A DNA stretch of 34,679 nt from Candidatus Pelagibacterales bacterium (lineage in GTDB: Bacteria > Pseudomonadota > Alphaproteobacteria > Pelagibacterales > AG-422-B15). The stretch covers positions 1-34,679 of the forward strand of contig JADHQX010000002.1 of assembly GCA_016777745.1 (NCBI GenBank). Direction: 5' to 3'. Shown piece after piece: positions 8,744 to 19,941 of the stretch (positions within the stretch are counted from its first letter, which is position 1; each line of letters opens with the position of its first letter). Both the position numbers and the translations under genes were made by a program. The notes under the pieces are model-generated. The model saw only the letters and a program-made list of their open reading frames with translations, was not told the origin of the DNA and searched no databases.

Positions 8744-8859
8744 GACGGATAAGCCATGTTTGAAATCTTATAGATTGTATAAAGAAAAAATATAACCATC
8801 AAGCTTGCCAAAAATAAGGCTGTATACATATTTTTCTTTTTTGTTTTTTTATCTACCAT
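8740..8859 (-). CDS. Small CoxF-like membrane protein of the oxidase operon (39 aa)
   Basis: I found this 39-codon ORF by reading the gap between ctaB and ctaG. It begins with the lysine-rich stretch MVDKKTKKKNMYTALFL and continues as one hydrophobic helix (about residues 12-31) with a short polar tail ending AYPS. Its ATG directly follows the ctaB stop (TAAATG), and its TGA overlaps the ctaG start (ATGA), so the frame is locked between two genes on both sides. Many alphaproteobacteria carry a short, poorly conserved ORF, often called CoxF, at this position with the same design of basic N-terminus plus one helix. Assignment rests on position and topology, not on a sequence signature. Its role is unknown; an assembly or stability function is plausible. 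Confidence 0.78.
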   Translation of the reverse strand: MVDKKTKKKNMYTALFLASLMVIFFLYTIYKISNMAYPS

Positions 8860-9783
8860 TTACATCACCACACTATCAATTAATAAGATAGCAAATATAT
8901 TAAACAAAAAAATGATCGTAAAATAAAAAAATTGCTGCGCCTTTTTTTCAAAATCTTTGGCATCAACAGGTGTATTTTTTAGTTTAAGAGATAGATAGAC
9001 AAATATGACACTTAAGACAGTTGCAGAAATTGTATAGAGATAAGAGTAAAATAAGCCAAGGCTAATCGTTACTGGAAATAAGATAACACTATAAGCAACA
9101 ATCATATTTAACGTTCTTTCAGGACCAACAATAACTGGCATCATTGGAATTCCAGCTTTTTTATATTCTCCGGAACGATAAAGTGCTAGCGCCCAAAAAT
9201 GTGGAGGAGTCCATAAAAAAATAATAGTAAATATTATTAAAGGTTCATAAGAAAGAGTTCCAGCTATTGCTGACCACCCAATCAATGGTGGGAAAGCACC
9301 CGCTGCCCCGCCTATTACAATATTTTGAGGAGTTCTTCTTTTTAGCCAAACTGTATAAACAAGAACATAGTAAACAATTGTTAAAGCTAATAGTGATGCA
9401 GCTAACAAATTTGAAGCATAATATAAAATAGCAATAGATATGATTGATAATACCGTGCCAAACATTAATGCATAATTGGGTGCAATAATTCCAGCTGGAA
9501 TTGCTCGGTCCATTGTTCTAGTCATAAGTTTATCAGTATCTCTTTCATACCACATATTTAACGCCCCTGAAGCACCTGACCCAATTGAAATTGCAAAAAT
9601 AATTAAGGCGCTAGAAATTAAAGACACTTCACCTGGAGCTATCACCATTGCAACAAAACTGGTAAATATAGAGAGTGACATCACTCTTGGCTTAAGAAGA
9701 GAAAAGTAAGCCTTAAGTGTATAGACAAAACCATTCATAGACTGCTTGTCTTCACCTTGCTTTAGGGCTGTTATATGTGACAA
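8860..9783 (-). CDS. ctaB: Protoheme IX farnesyltransferase (heme O synthase)
   Basis: This 307-residue polytopic enzyme adds a farnesyl group to heme b, giving heme o, the precursor of heme a for subunit I. The first prenyl-diphosphate motif is NMWYERDTDKLMTRT. Other family blocks are YFSLLKPRVMSLSIFTSFVA, RRTPQNIVIGGAAGAFPPLIGW and LWTPPHFWALALY. The start is a TTG at 9783: an AGGAG lies at 9790-9794, six bases away, whereas the first in-frame ATG (15 codons later) has no such site. It follows coxA by 14 bases. The CtaA-type heme a synthase is not in the window. Confidence 0.94.
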   Translation of the reverse strand: MSHITALKQGEDKQSMNGFVYTLKAYFSLLKPRVMSLSIFTSFVAMVIAPGEVSLISSALIIFAISIGSGASGALNMWYERDTDKLMTRTMDRAIPAGIIAPNYALMFGTVLSIISIAILYYASNLLAASLLALTIVYYVLVYTVWLKRRTPQNIVIGGAAGAFPPLIGWSAIAGTLSYEPLIIFTIIFLWTPPHFWALALYRSGEYKKAGIPMMPVIVGPERTLNMIVAYSVILFPVTISLGLFYSYLYTISATVLSVIFVYLSLKLKNTPVDAKDFEKKAQQFFYFTIIFLFNIFAILLIDSVVM

Positions 9784-9789
9784 AATTGT

Positions 9790-9794
9790 CTCCT
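9790..9794 (-). promoter_or_regulatory. Ribosome-binding site fixing the TTG start of ctaB
   Basis: AGGAG on the minus strand, six bases before the TTG at 9781-9783. It decides between this start and a later ATG. Most genes at the head of transcription units in this window lack such a site, so it stands out. Confidence 0.7.
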
Positions 9795-9797
9795 ATA

Positions 9798-12241
<2,444 letters not shown>

Positions 12242-12335
12242 AATCTAATCTTGATTTACTAGGTAAATATAGCTATTTTAACCAATTGCAATAGCAATTT
12301 TAATGTCACAAAGAATAAATTTAATAAGCAATTTT

Positions 12336-12354
12336 TTGCGACAGAATGACGCAA
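12336..12354. promoter_or_regulatory. GC-containing dyad between coxB and tldD; candidate RegA/PrrA-type site
   Basis: The site TTGCGACAGAATGACGCAA has 5-bp arms (TTGCG and CGCAA) around a nine-base centre. It is the only GC-containing block in a very AT-rich 155-base divergent control region. The core TGCGACA-N4-GACGC resembles the GCGRC...GNCGC dyad described for RegA/PrrA redox response regulators, which control cytochrome oxidase genes in alphaproteobacteria. The rest of 12242-12396 holds no gene. It has a smaller hairpin (AATTGC/GCAATT, 12284-12299) and three copies of GCAATTTT. The regulator assignment is from memory of the consensus and is inference. Confidence 0.45.
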
Positions 12355-12396
12355 TTTTTAATCAAATTTGGCTAAATTTTAAACTATATAAATAAT

Positions 12397-13848
12397 GTGA
12401 GTACAGATAATAAGAATAAAAATATAAATACTGAGGATCTTTTCTTTAATGATAGTGATTTAACATCTGGCTCTGTTAATAACATCGTTAACGATTCTCT
12501 TCATAAAGCAGATGATGGAGAGTTATTTCTTGAATATTGTGAAAGTGAGAGTTTTGTTTTTGATGATCAAAAATTAAAAAGTGCATCATTTGACGTATCA
12601 AAAGGGTTTGGCTTACGGGCAATTGCAGGTGAAGCGACAGGCTACGCACATTCATCTGATATAGACACTAAGTCATTAAAAAAAGCCAGCGATACTGTTA
12701 GCTTTATTACTAAAAATAACAATGGAAGTTTTAATTCAAATTTCACTCGAACTAATAAAAAGCTTTATACAGATTTAAATCCAGTTAATTCTGTGGATTT
12801 TGAAAATAAAATTAAAACTCTTGAGGAAATTGATAAATATGCAAGAGCAAGAAACCCATTAGTTAAACAAGTATCTTCATCTCTTAGCGGTGAATGGCAG
12901 GTCGTAAGAATATATAGGCCTGATGGAGTTTATGTTGAAGATATAAGACCACTTGTACGACTTGGTATTTCTGTAGTTTTAGAAAAAAATGGAAGACAAG
13001 AAACAGGCAGAATGGGTGTTGGAGGTAGAGTAGATTATCAAAAGTTTTTAGAAGAAGATTATTGGCAAAAACAAGTAGATGGGGCTTTAGCTCAAGCAGA
13101 AATTAATCTTCAATCAGTAGATTCTCCAGTTGGTGAAATGGATGTAGTCCTAGGTCCAGGCTTTCCAGGTATTCTTCTCCATGAAGCGATAGGTCATGGC
13201 TTAGAAGGTGATTTTAATAGAAAAAAAACTTCGGCTTTTTCAAGCTTAATGGGTGAAAAAATTGCCCACGATTCAGTAACAATTGTTGATGATGGAACTA
13301 TTGATTCTAGACGTGGATCAATAAGTATAGACGATGAAGGAACTCCAACAAATTGTACTACTCTAATTGAAAATGGAATTCTAACTGGTTACATGCAAGA
13401 TAGACATAATTCAAAATTAATGGGAGTTAGTCCTACAGGCAATGGAAGGCGTGAGAGCTATGCTCATGCACCAATGCCAAGAATGACAAATACTTACATG
13501 ATGTCAGGAAATAAAACTCCAGAAGAAATTATTAAAACTGTTAAAAATGGCGTTTATGCTGTTGATTTCAGTGGTGGCCAAGTAGATATTACTAGTGGAA
13601 AATTTACATTTTCATGTACCGAGGCATACAAAATTGTTGATGGTAAAGTTGAGCAACCAATAAAGGGTGCAACTCTTATTGGCAATGGTCCAGATGTTTT
13701 AAAAAGAGTTTCAATGGTTGGAAATGATAGTGCAATGGATACTGGTATTGGTACTTGTGGCAAAGCTGGCCAAAGTGTGCCGGTGGGTGTTGGGCAACCA
13801 ACTATGCTTGTAAATAATCTAACTGTAGGTGGAACTGCTTCAAGTTAA
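12397..13848 (+). CDS. tldD: Metalloprotease TldD
   Basis: This 483-residue protein is the catalytic half of the TldD/TldE complex, which degrades unstructured peptides and matures some modified peptides in other bacteria. The zinc site is HEAIGHGLEGD (HExxxH). The glycine-rich start of the domain (GFGLRAIAGEATGYAHSSDI) and the C-terminal GTCGKAGQSVPVGVGQPT are typical. Its partner pmbA (tldE) is at 16813-18144. The start is GTG with no ribosome-binding site; a TATATA at 12385-12390 is six bases upstream, so the mRNA may be leaderless. Presence of tldD divergent from coxB is common in alphaproteobacteria. The stop abuts the gshA stop. Confidence 0.94.
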   Translation: MSTDNKNKNINTEDLFFNDSDLTSGSVNNIVNDSLHKADDGELFLEYCESESFVFDDQKLKSASFDVSKGFGLRAIAGEATGYAHSSDIDTKSLKKASDTVSFITKNNNGSFNSNFTRTNKKLYTDLNPVNSVDFENKIKTLEEIDKYARARNPLVKQVSSSLSGEWQVVRIYRPDGVYVEDIRPLVRLGISVVLEKNGRQETGRMGVGGRVDYQKFLEEDYWQKQVDGALAQAEINLQSVDSPVGEMDVVLGPGFPGILLHEAIGHGLEGDFNRKKTSAFSSLMGEKIAHDSVTIVDDGTIDSRRGSISIDDEGTPTNCTTLIENGILTGYMQDRHNSKLMGVSPTGNGRRESYAHAPMPRMTNTYMMSGNKTPEEIIKTVKNGVYAVDFSGGQVDITSGKFTFSCTEAYKIVDGKVEQPIKGATLIGNGPDVLKRVSMVGNDSAMDTGIGTCGKAGQSVPVGVGQPTMLVNNLTVGGTASS

Positions 13849-15183
13849 CTAAAAAGACAACTCTTCATAAAGTTTTTTAAAATCCTTACCCCAATCATCA
13901 TTAAAACTATTTAATATCTTGGAAGCTGTTACCTGTTTAGTATTTAAAATATTAAATAAATACCCTAAAAATAAAGTTTCATCTTCACCACTGAGATTAA
14001 ATTCTTTTCTTTTTTTTAGTCCATGAGTTGCTATCTCGAGAACTTCTTCGGTAATTCTCCAGCCGCTTTTATTTTGAATTAATGCATCTAAACCAGTTTT
14101 AGAACTTTCAATTTTAAAATTTAAAATTTCATTTAAGTGCCAACTTTTTATAATATCATTTGCAGCATCTAATGTTTCATTGTCATATAATAATCCAGTC
14201 CATAAAGCTGGTAAGGCACAAAGAGATTTGTAGCTACCAGCGTCTGCTCCACGCATTTCAATATATGTTTTTAATCTTACCTCAGTAAAAATTGTAGATA
14301 CATGTGTTTCCCAATCATCGATCGTAATTTCATCAGGCTTAATGTTTTTATTTTTTCCATCCATTAAATCTCTAAAAGTAAAATCTGTAGAGTCGATGTA
14401 TTCTTTATTTCTTACAATAAAATATACAGGCACATCCAGAAGATAATCTGTATACTCTTCAAAGCTAAAGCTTTTATCTAACATACTTGGCAAAATTCCA
14501 GTTCGATCTTTATCTGTGTCATCCCAAATAACACTTCGATAAGATAAGTATCCATTAGGTTGTCCATTCTTAAAGGGTGAATTTGCAAATAAAGCAGTAG
14601 CTAATGGTTGCAATGCAGCAGAAACATTGACTTTTTTTGACATATCTTTTTCAGATAAAAAGTCAAAATTTGCTTGTACAGTGCAAGTTTGATACATCAT
14701 TTCAAGACCGAGACCACCAACCTTTCTCATGTATGGTGTCATAATTTGCTGGTATCTTTTTTTAGGAACTTTTGGTATATCATCAAAACTTCCAAGCGGA
14801 ATAAAACCTATTCCTAAAAATCCAATATCTAGCTCCTTTTCGATTGACTTAGTAAAACTAAGATGGTCATTTATTTCACGACAAGTCTCATGAAGATTAT
14901 TTAAAGGGGCGCCAGAAAGTTCAAATTGTCCACCTGGTTCTAGCGTTATGCTTGCACCATTTTTGGTTGCGCCTACAATCTGACCCTCCTCTTTTACAGC
15001 GGTCCATCCATCTTCTACAAATTTTCTTATGACAGTAGAAATACTTTTATCTCCACTAAAAGGAATTAATGATAGATCGTTTTTATTATAAATAAATTTT
15101 TCGTGCTCTGTTCCTATCTTTTCAGATCCCTTTAATTTAATACCATCTGAAAAATATTTAACTAAATCTATTTTTTTTAACAT
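13849..15183 (-). CDS. gshA: Glutamate-cysteine ligase (GCS2 type)
   Basis: This 444-residue enzyme makes gamma-glutamylcysteine, the first step of glutathione synthesis. It is of the alphaproteobacterial/plant type (GCS2 fold), not the E. coli type. Marks are GTEHEKFIY near the start, the ITLEPGGQFELSGAPL block, the central MYQTCTVQANFDF, and EMRGADAG followed by LCALPALWTGLLYD. It overlaps rsmE by seven bases, so the two form a unit. The glutathione synthase gshB, often beside rsmE and gshA, is not in the window. Confidence 0.9.
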   Translation of the reverse strand: MLKKIDLVKYFSDGIKLKGSEKIGTEHEKFIYNKNDLSLIPFSGDKSISTVIRKFVEDGWTAVKEEGQIVGATKNGASITLEPGGQFELSGAPLNNLHETCREINDHLSFTKSIEKELDIGFLGIGFIPLGSFDDIPKVPKKRYQQIMTPYMRKVGGLGLEMMYQTCTVQANFDFLSEKDMSKKVNVSAALQPLATALFANSPFKNGQPNGYLSYRSVIWDDTDKDRTGILPSMLDKSFSFEEYTDYLLDVPVYFIVRNKEYIDSTDFTFRDLMDGKNKNIKPDEITIDDWETHVSTIFTEVRLKTYIEMRGADAGSYKSLCALPALWTGLLYDNETLDAANDIIKSWHLNEILNFKIESSKTGLDALIQNKSGWRITEEVLEIATHGLKKRKEFNLSGEDETLFLGYLFNILNTKQVTASKILNSFNDDWGKDFKKLYEELSF

Positions 15184-15896
15184 TGAGATAAACTATCCAT
15201 TACTAGAGCAGATGCAACTATTGCAGCTGTCTCACCTTTTAATATATTCTCTCCCAAAGAAGCTTCAACAATATTCTTATGAGATTTTATATTGTCTAAT
15301 TCTACTTTAGAGAAGTCTCCCTCTGGACCAATTAATATAGAGATATCTTTATTGAAATTATCTTTTATAATTTGCCTAATCGATACATTCTTACATTGAA
15401 CAGTGCACGCTATAATTAACTCATCATTTTTTATTTGTTTAAGAAATTCTTTAAAAGCTATTGTTTGATTAATAGTGGGAATTGTTAATTGTTCTGACTG
15501 CTCAATTGCCTCTGAGGAAATTAACTTCATTCGATCTACATTAACTTTTGAAATATTAGTATGTTCCATTGCTATAGGTTGAAATATATTTACTCCGATT
15601 TCAGTACATTTTTGTATTAAAATTTCGTTTGGATTTCTTTTTAAAGGTGAAAAGTAAAGCTTTATTGGCCGCTGCTTTAGAGGGTCTTTTGTTTTTTTTT
15701 CTACACTTAACTCTATGGCTTTAGATCTAATACCTACAATTTCTGCAAGCCACTCACCCTCATTAAAAATTAAAATTTTTTCATTTATCTTGCATCTAAG
15801 CACATTAATTAAATAATGCGCCTGTTTGTCTTTTATGATGATAATCTTACCAGTTGATATTTTTTCATCTAAAAATATTCGATTTCTTGGTTTCAT
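15177..15896 (-). CDS. rsmE: 16S rRNA m3U1498 methyltransferase RsmE
   Basis: This 239-residue SPOUT methyltransferase methylates N3 of U1498 in 16S rRNA, using SAM. It has the N-terminal PUA-like domain with HYLINVLRCKINEKILIF. The knot domain has PLKRNPNEILIQKCTEIGVNIFQP in two adjacent blocks, then ILIGPEGDFSKVELDNI and SLGENILKGETAAIVA. In many homologues the last block reads LG-R-ILR-x-ETA; here the two arginines are Glu and Lys, a small deviation. It is divergent from ubiA, with 48 bases between the starts, and leads into gshA. Confidence 0.9.
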   Translation of the reverse strand: MKPRNRIFLDEKISTGKIIIIKDKQAHYLINVLRCKINEKILIFNEGEWLAEIVGIRSKAIELSVEKKTKDPLKQRPIKLYFSPLKRNPNEILIQKCTEIGVNIFQPIAMEHTNISKVNVDRMKLISSEAIEQSEQLTIPTINQTIAFKEFLKQIKNDELIIACTVQCKNVSIRQIIKDNFNKDISILIGPEGDFSKVELDNIKSHKNIVEASLGENILKGETAAIVASALVMDSLSQC

Positions 15897-15944
15897 ATTA
15901 TTTTAGTTATTATTAACTAGATATTGGCTATAGTTTTCTTAAAT

Positions 15945-16808
15945 ATGAATCATAAATTAAAATCATACATTTTACTAACAAGATTAAATAGGCCCATTGG
16001 GTCATTATTATTAATGTTTCCTTGTTTATGGGGATTAATAGCAGCCTGTAATTCAATATTAGATATTAAACAAAATATATTCTTATTTATAATTTTTATT
16101 ATTGGTTCATTTGTAATGCGTTCAGCTGGTTGTGTTATAAATGACATTTTTGATCGAGATATAGATATTAAAGTTGAAAGAACCAGATTCAGACCTCTAG
16201 CAAATAAGTCTTTGCCACTTCATGATGCAATTATCATATTTATTGCCTTATCTCTAATAGGACTATGTATTCTTTTGAGTCTAAACTTTTTATCAATAAA
16301 AATTGGCTTTATATCTTTCTTATTATTAATAATTTATCCCCTAACAAAAAGGGTAACTCACTGGCCACAATTTTTTCTGGCTATCACTTTTAATATTGGA
16401 GTTCTAATTGGATATTCCGCTATAGCTAATAGTATATCAATCGAAATTTTATTTCTCTATAGCGCAGGAATTTTTTGGACCTTGGGTTATGACACAATTT
16501 ATGCACACCAAGATATAGATGACGATCTTTCCATAGGAGTTAAATCTACAGCCATTCTTTTTGGTAATAATACTAAATATTGGGTTGCATTTTTTTATTC
16601 GGCTATGACAATGAGTCTTTTCATTTTTGGGGTAATGGCATCTCAAAAATTACTATTTTTTCTATTTTTACTAGCTGTTTTTACTCATCAATTTATACAA
16701 ATAGCAAAATTAGATATTAAAAGACCCGAGGTATGTCTTGCATTATTCAAAAGTAATCAGTATTTAGGGTTACTTATTTGTTTAGGCTTATTATCGAGTT
16801 ATATTTAG
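15945..16808 (+). CDS. ubiA: 4-hydroxybenzoate polyprenyltransferase UbiA
   Basis: This 287-residue polytopic membrane enzyme attaches the polyprenyl tail to 4-hydroxybenzoate in ubiquinone synthesis. The start TRLNRPIGSLLLMFPCLWGL is typical. The first Asp-rich motif is GCVINDIFDRDIDIKVERT and the second is DTIYAHQDIDDDLSIGVKST. I chose the ATG at 15945; a TTG at 15924 would add seven residues with no family support. A TATAGT at 15929-15934 ends ten bases before this ATG. It lies four bases before pmbA, so ubiA and pmbA are probably one unit. Confidence 0.93.
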   Translation: MNHKLKSYILLTRLNRPIGSLLLMFPCLWGLIAACNSILDIKQNIFLFIIFIIGSFVMRSAGCVINDIFDRDIDIKVERTRFRPLANKSLPLHDAIIIFIALSLIGLCILLSLNFLSIKIGFISFLLLIIYPLTKRVTHWPQFFLAITFNIGVLIGYSAIANSISIEILFLYSAGIFWTLGYDTIYAHQDIDDDLSIGVKSTAILFGNNTKYWVAFFYSAMTMSLFIFGVMASQKLLFFLFLLAVFTHQFIQIAKLDIKRPEVCLALFKSNQYLGLLICLGLLSSYI

Positions 16809-16812
16809 CATT

Positions 16813-18144
16813 ATGGAATTTAAAAATTTAGCAGACCAAATTATTACAAAGACAAAAGTTGCTGGAGCAACTGATTGCGATATAGTTCTAGCTAAGGGAA
16901 CAAGTAAATCAATTGCATATAGATTTGGTAAAATTGAAGATGTTGAAGAATCTTCCGGTAAAACATTTGGAATTAGAGCTTTAATAGGATCAAAGCAATC
17001 CTTTGTCTCATCTTCAAACTTTGATGCAAAAAATATAGATACACTTGTAACTAAAGTAGTTGAAATGGCAAAATTAGCTCCAGAAGATGATACTGCATGC
17101 CTAGGTGATCCCTCACAACTAGAAACAAATTTTATAGATTTAGATTTGTGCCAAAATTACGAAACTGATACAAATTTAATGATTGATAACGTTAAAAAAT
17201 GTGAGGATGCTGCTTTAAGTATTAAAGGAATTAGTAACTCTGAGGGCTCAGGTGCATCTTTTGGAACTAGTGAATTTTTTTTAGCAACAAGCCATGGCTT
17301 TATGGGTGGTTATAAATCATCAAGCAATTCTATATCATGTTCAGTTATCGCAGGTGATGGTGTTAATATGGAGAGAGATTACGATTATGCCTCTGCTATT
17401 CATTATGAAGATCTTGATGCCCCGGAAGAAATTGGAAAGAATGCTGCAGATCTTACCTTAAAAAGAATTAATCCAAGAAAAGTTAGCTCTTGCAAAACCT
17501 CTGTAATTTTCGATAAAAGAATTAGTAACAGAATAGTTAGGTATGTAGCTGGTGCAATATCAGGAAATTCTATCGCACGTGGAACTAGTTTTTTAAAAGA
17601 TAGCCTAAATAAACAAATTTTTAGTAAAGATATATCTATAATTGATGATCCTAAGATTTTTAGAGGTATGAACTCAAGCTTATTCGATGGTGAGGGAGTC
17701 AAAAATAAAAAAACAGAACTAGTCAGCAATGGAGTTTTAAAAACATGGCTACTAAACACCGCTACAGGCAAAAAATTGAATCTTAAAACAACTGGTCACG
17801 CCTCTAGATCTATCGGTTCTCCGCCAGGCACTAGTACCAATAATTTATTTATGGCGAATGGCATGGTCTCTTACGAAGATCTAATTGGATCTATTAAAAG
17901 TGGGTTTTATGCTACTGAACTTATGGGCTCAGGTTTCGATCTAATAACTGGAGATTTCAGTGTAGGAGCAAGTGGCTACTGGATTGAAAATGGAGAGTTG
18001 GCCTTTCCAGTTAGCGAAATAACTATCGCTTCAAATCTAACTGAAATGTTCTTAAATTTATCTGCTGCTAACGATTTAGAGTTTAAATATGGCTCTAATG
18101 CTCCCACTCTTTGTATTGAAGGCATGATTTTAGCCGGAAAATAG
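16813..18144 (+). CDS. pmbA: TldE/PmbA, partner subunit of TldD
   Basis: This 443-residue protein is the non-catalytic partner that forms the TldD/TldE peptidase with the tldD product. It has the family fold but no HExxxH motif, as expected. Blocks that support it are YRFGKIEDVEESSGKTFGIR, GSGASFGTSEF, the C-terminal half with FDGEGVKNKKTELV, LLNTATGKKLNLKTTGHA, and the MGSGFDLITGDFSVGASGYW stretch. The two genes are 3 kb apart, split by gshA-rsmE and ubiA. It is followed by a 65-base gap before the lipid A operon. Confidence 0.92.
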   Translation: MEFKNLADQIITKTKVAGATDCDIVLAKGTSKSIAYRFGKIEDVEESSGKTFGIRALIGSKQSFVSSSNFDAKNIDTLVTKVVEMAKLAPEDDTACLGDPSQLETNFIDLDLCQNYETDTNLMIDNVKKCEDAALSIKGISNSEGSGASFGTSEFFLATSHGFMGGYKSSSNSISCSVIAGDGVNMERDYDYASAIHYEDLDAPEEIGKNAADLTLKRINPRKVSSCKTSVIFDKRISNRIVRYVAGAISGNSIARGTSFLKDSLNKQIFSKDISIIDDPKIFRGMNSSLFDGEGVKNKKTELVSNGVLKTWLLNTATGKKLNLKTTGHASRSIGSPPGTSTNNLFMANGMVSYEDLIGSIKSGFYATELMGSGFDLITGDFSVGASGYWIENGELAFPVSEITIASNLTEMFLNLSAANDLEFKYGSNAPTLCIEGMILAGK

Positions 18145-18182
18145 CCTTATTTTTATTATTCAATAATTGGAACAGCGACAAT

Positions 18183-18197
18183 GATACTGATAGTATC
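18183..18197. promoter_or_regulatory. Perfect 6-bp dyad upstream of the lipid A operon
   Basis: GATACT-GAT-AGTATC lies 12 bases before the start of the MsbA-like gene, in the 65-base gap after pmbA. The arms are perfectly complementary. The short spacer and position suit an operator overlapping the promoter. The first half (GATACTGATAGT) loosely resembles Fur-box hexamers, but the second half does not continue the pattern, so no regulator can be named. It is not a terminator: no T-tract follows directly. Confidence 0.35.
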
Positions 18198-18209
18198 CTA
18201 TTTTTACTT

Positions 18210-19937
18210 ATGACAAATTCAGAAATCTTAAAACGACTTTTTAGAGAGAATATTAAACCTCAATTAGCCAAATTAAGTACGTCTTTTATATTCATGATAA
18301 TTATAGCTTTAGCTACTGGTGCTACAGCATGGTTATTAGATCCTGCTATAGAAAAAATATTTTTGGAACGCGACGCTCAAATGGTTTTATTAATTCCATT
18401 AGGAGTTATAGGAATTTTATTTATTAAAGGAGTAGCCACCTTCTTTCAAGTTTCAATACTTACTGAGATTGGACAAAAAATAATTGCAGACATTCAAATT
18501 AATATGTTCACAAAAATTACTTATGCTGATCTTGGTTGGCTTCAGATTAATCACTCTGGAAAAATTATAGCTAATTTTTTATATGATGTTAATTTACTTC
18601 AATCTTCAGTAAGCGATAATCTAGCTAACACATTTAGAAACTTATTAACCTTAATTTGCCTTTTGGGTGTAATGTTTTATCAAGACATAACTTTATCATT
18701 AATAGCTCTTATAGCCATTCCATTAGTTGCACTTTTATCAAAACGCCTTGGGAAAAGAATGAAGAAGGCATCTACGGGTACACAGATTGAGACTGGCGTT
18801 TTAGCCTCTTTACTCACAGAAAACTTAGATGGAACGAGAATAGTTAAGGCTTATCAACAAGAAGAGGCTGAGATAAAAAAAGTTTCGCAATCTATTTATC
18901 GAAGAATGCAACTTCTTATTAAAACAACAAAAACAAGAGCAGCCGCAGCTCCATTTTCTGAGTTCTTAGCAGGATTTGGTATTGCTGGTGCAATGTATTA
19001 TGCCGGTCTTAGGGGTATTCAAGGCGAGCTTCCATTAAATGAATTTATATCTTTTCTTGGGGCTATGATGTTGGCATTTCAACCTCTGAGAAGCTTGTCA
19101 CAAGCTAATACAATCATGCAGGAAGGTTTTGCTGCTGGTAAAAGAGTTTTTGAACTTTTGGATCAACCATTAGAAATAATTGAAAGAAATAATGCAGAAG
19201 AATTATTAGTAAAAAAAGGCAAAGTTGTATTTAAAGATGTTAGCCTTTCATATAACAAGGAAAACATTGTTTTAGATAATATTAGCTTAACATTAGAACC
19301 AAATAGTATTACGGCACTAGTAGGTCCTAGTGGATCAGGAAAAACTTCAACCTTAAATTTGATACCAAGATTTTACGATCCTCTAAATGGTGAAATTTTA
19401 ATAGATGGAATGAGTACTAAAGATGTGACTCTTTATTCTCTCAGATCTTCAGTTGCATTGGTGAGCCAGGAACCAATTCTTTTTGACCTATCAATTAGAG
19501 ACAACATATCTTATGGAAAGAAAGATGCTAGCGAAGAGGAAATAATTACAGCAGCAAAATTAGCATCGGCTGATCAGTTTATTTTAGATTTTCCAAATGG
19601 TTACGATACAATGATTGGTGAAAAAGGCTATAGTCTATCTGGTGGTCAAAAACAAAGGATTTCAATTGCAAGAGCCTTCTTAAAGAACGCACCTATACTT
19701 TTACTAGACGAAGCAACTTCAAGTCTAGACTCTGAGTCGGAATATGCAGTTCAAAAAGCAATTTCAACACTAATGAAGGATAGAACAACATTGGTTATTG
19801 CACATAGACTAAGCACTATTGAAAATGCCGATAAGATTATAGTATTAAATAATGGTACTATTGAAGAGACTGGATCGCATGAACAATTAATTCAAAATAG
19901 TGGTTTGTACAAAAGATTGTATGAACGACAATTTTAA
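18210..19937 (+). CDS. msbA: MsbA-like lipid A/phospholipid ABC exporter
   Basis: This 575-residue half-transporter has an N-terminal six-helix membrane domain (about residues 20-310) and a C-terminal ATPase. The ATPase has Walker A GPSGSGKTS, Q-loop SLVSQEP region, signature LSGGQKQR, Walker B ILLLDEATSSLDS and the switch histidine in IAHRLST. The length and the neighbours (DUF374, waaA, lpxK, lpxL) point to MsbA-type flipping of lipid A-core across the inner membrane as a homodimer. ABC exporters of this type also move drugs and peptides, so the substrate is inferred from context. It opens the operon. Confidence 0.87.
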   Translation: MTNSEILKRLFRENIKPQLAKLSTSFIFMIIIALATGATAWLLDPAIEKIFLERDAQMVLLIPLGVIGILFIKGVATFFQVSILTEIGQKIIADIQINMFTKITYADLGWLQINHSGKIIANFLYDVNLLQSSVSDNLANTFRNLLTLICLLGVMFYQDITLSLIALIAIPLVALLSKRLGKRMKKASTGTQIETGVLASLLTENLDGTRIVKAYQQEEAEIKKVSQSIYRRMQLLIKTTKTRAAAAPFSEFLAGFGIAGAMYYAGLRGIQGELPLNEFISFLGAMMLAFQPLRSLSQANTIMQEGFAAGKRVFELLDQPLEIIERNNAEELLVKKGKVVFKDVSLSYNKENIVLDNISLTLEPNSITALVGPSGSGKTSTLNLIPRFYDPLNGEILIDGMSTKDVTLYSLRSSVALVSQEPILFDLSIRDNISYGKKDASEEEIITAAKLASADQFILDFPNGYDTMIGEKGYSLSGGQKQRISIARAFLKNAPILLLDEATSSLDSESEYAVQKAISTLMKDRTTLVIAHRLSTIENADKIIVLNNGTIEETGSHEQLIQNSGLYKRLYERQF

Positions 19938-19941
19938 TAAG

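Noticed and set aside
15924..15944. TTG start for ubiA
   Set aside because: The ATG at 15945 starts closer to the family pattern; the extra seven residues are not supported, and the region overlaps the likely promoter.
12397..18144. TldD/TldE as part of a modified-peptide (RiPP) cluster with the small peptides
   Set aside because: The small peptides are 14 kb away and lipoprotein-like, and no modification or export genes are nearby. TldD/TldE are widespread housekeeping proteins.
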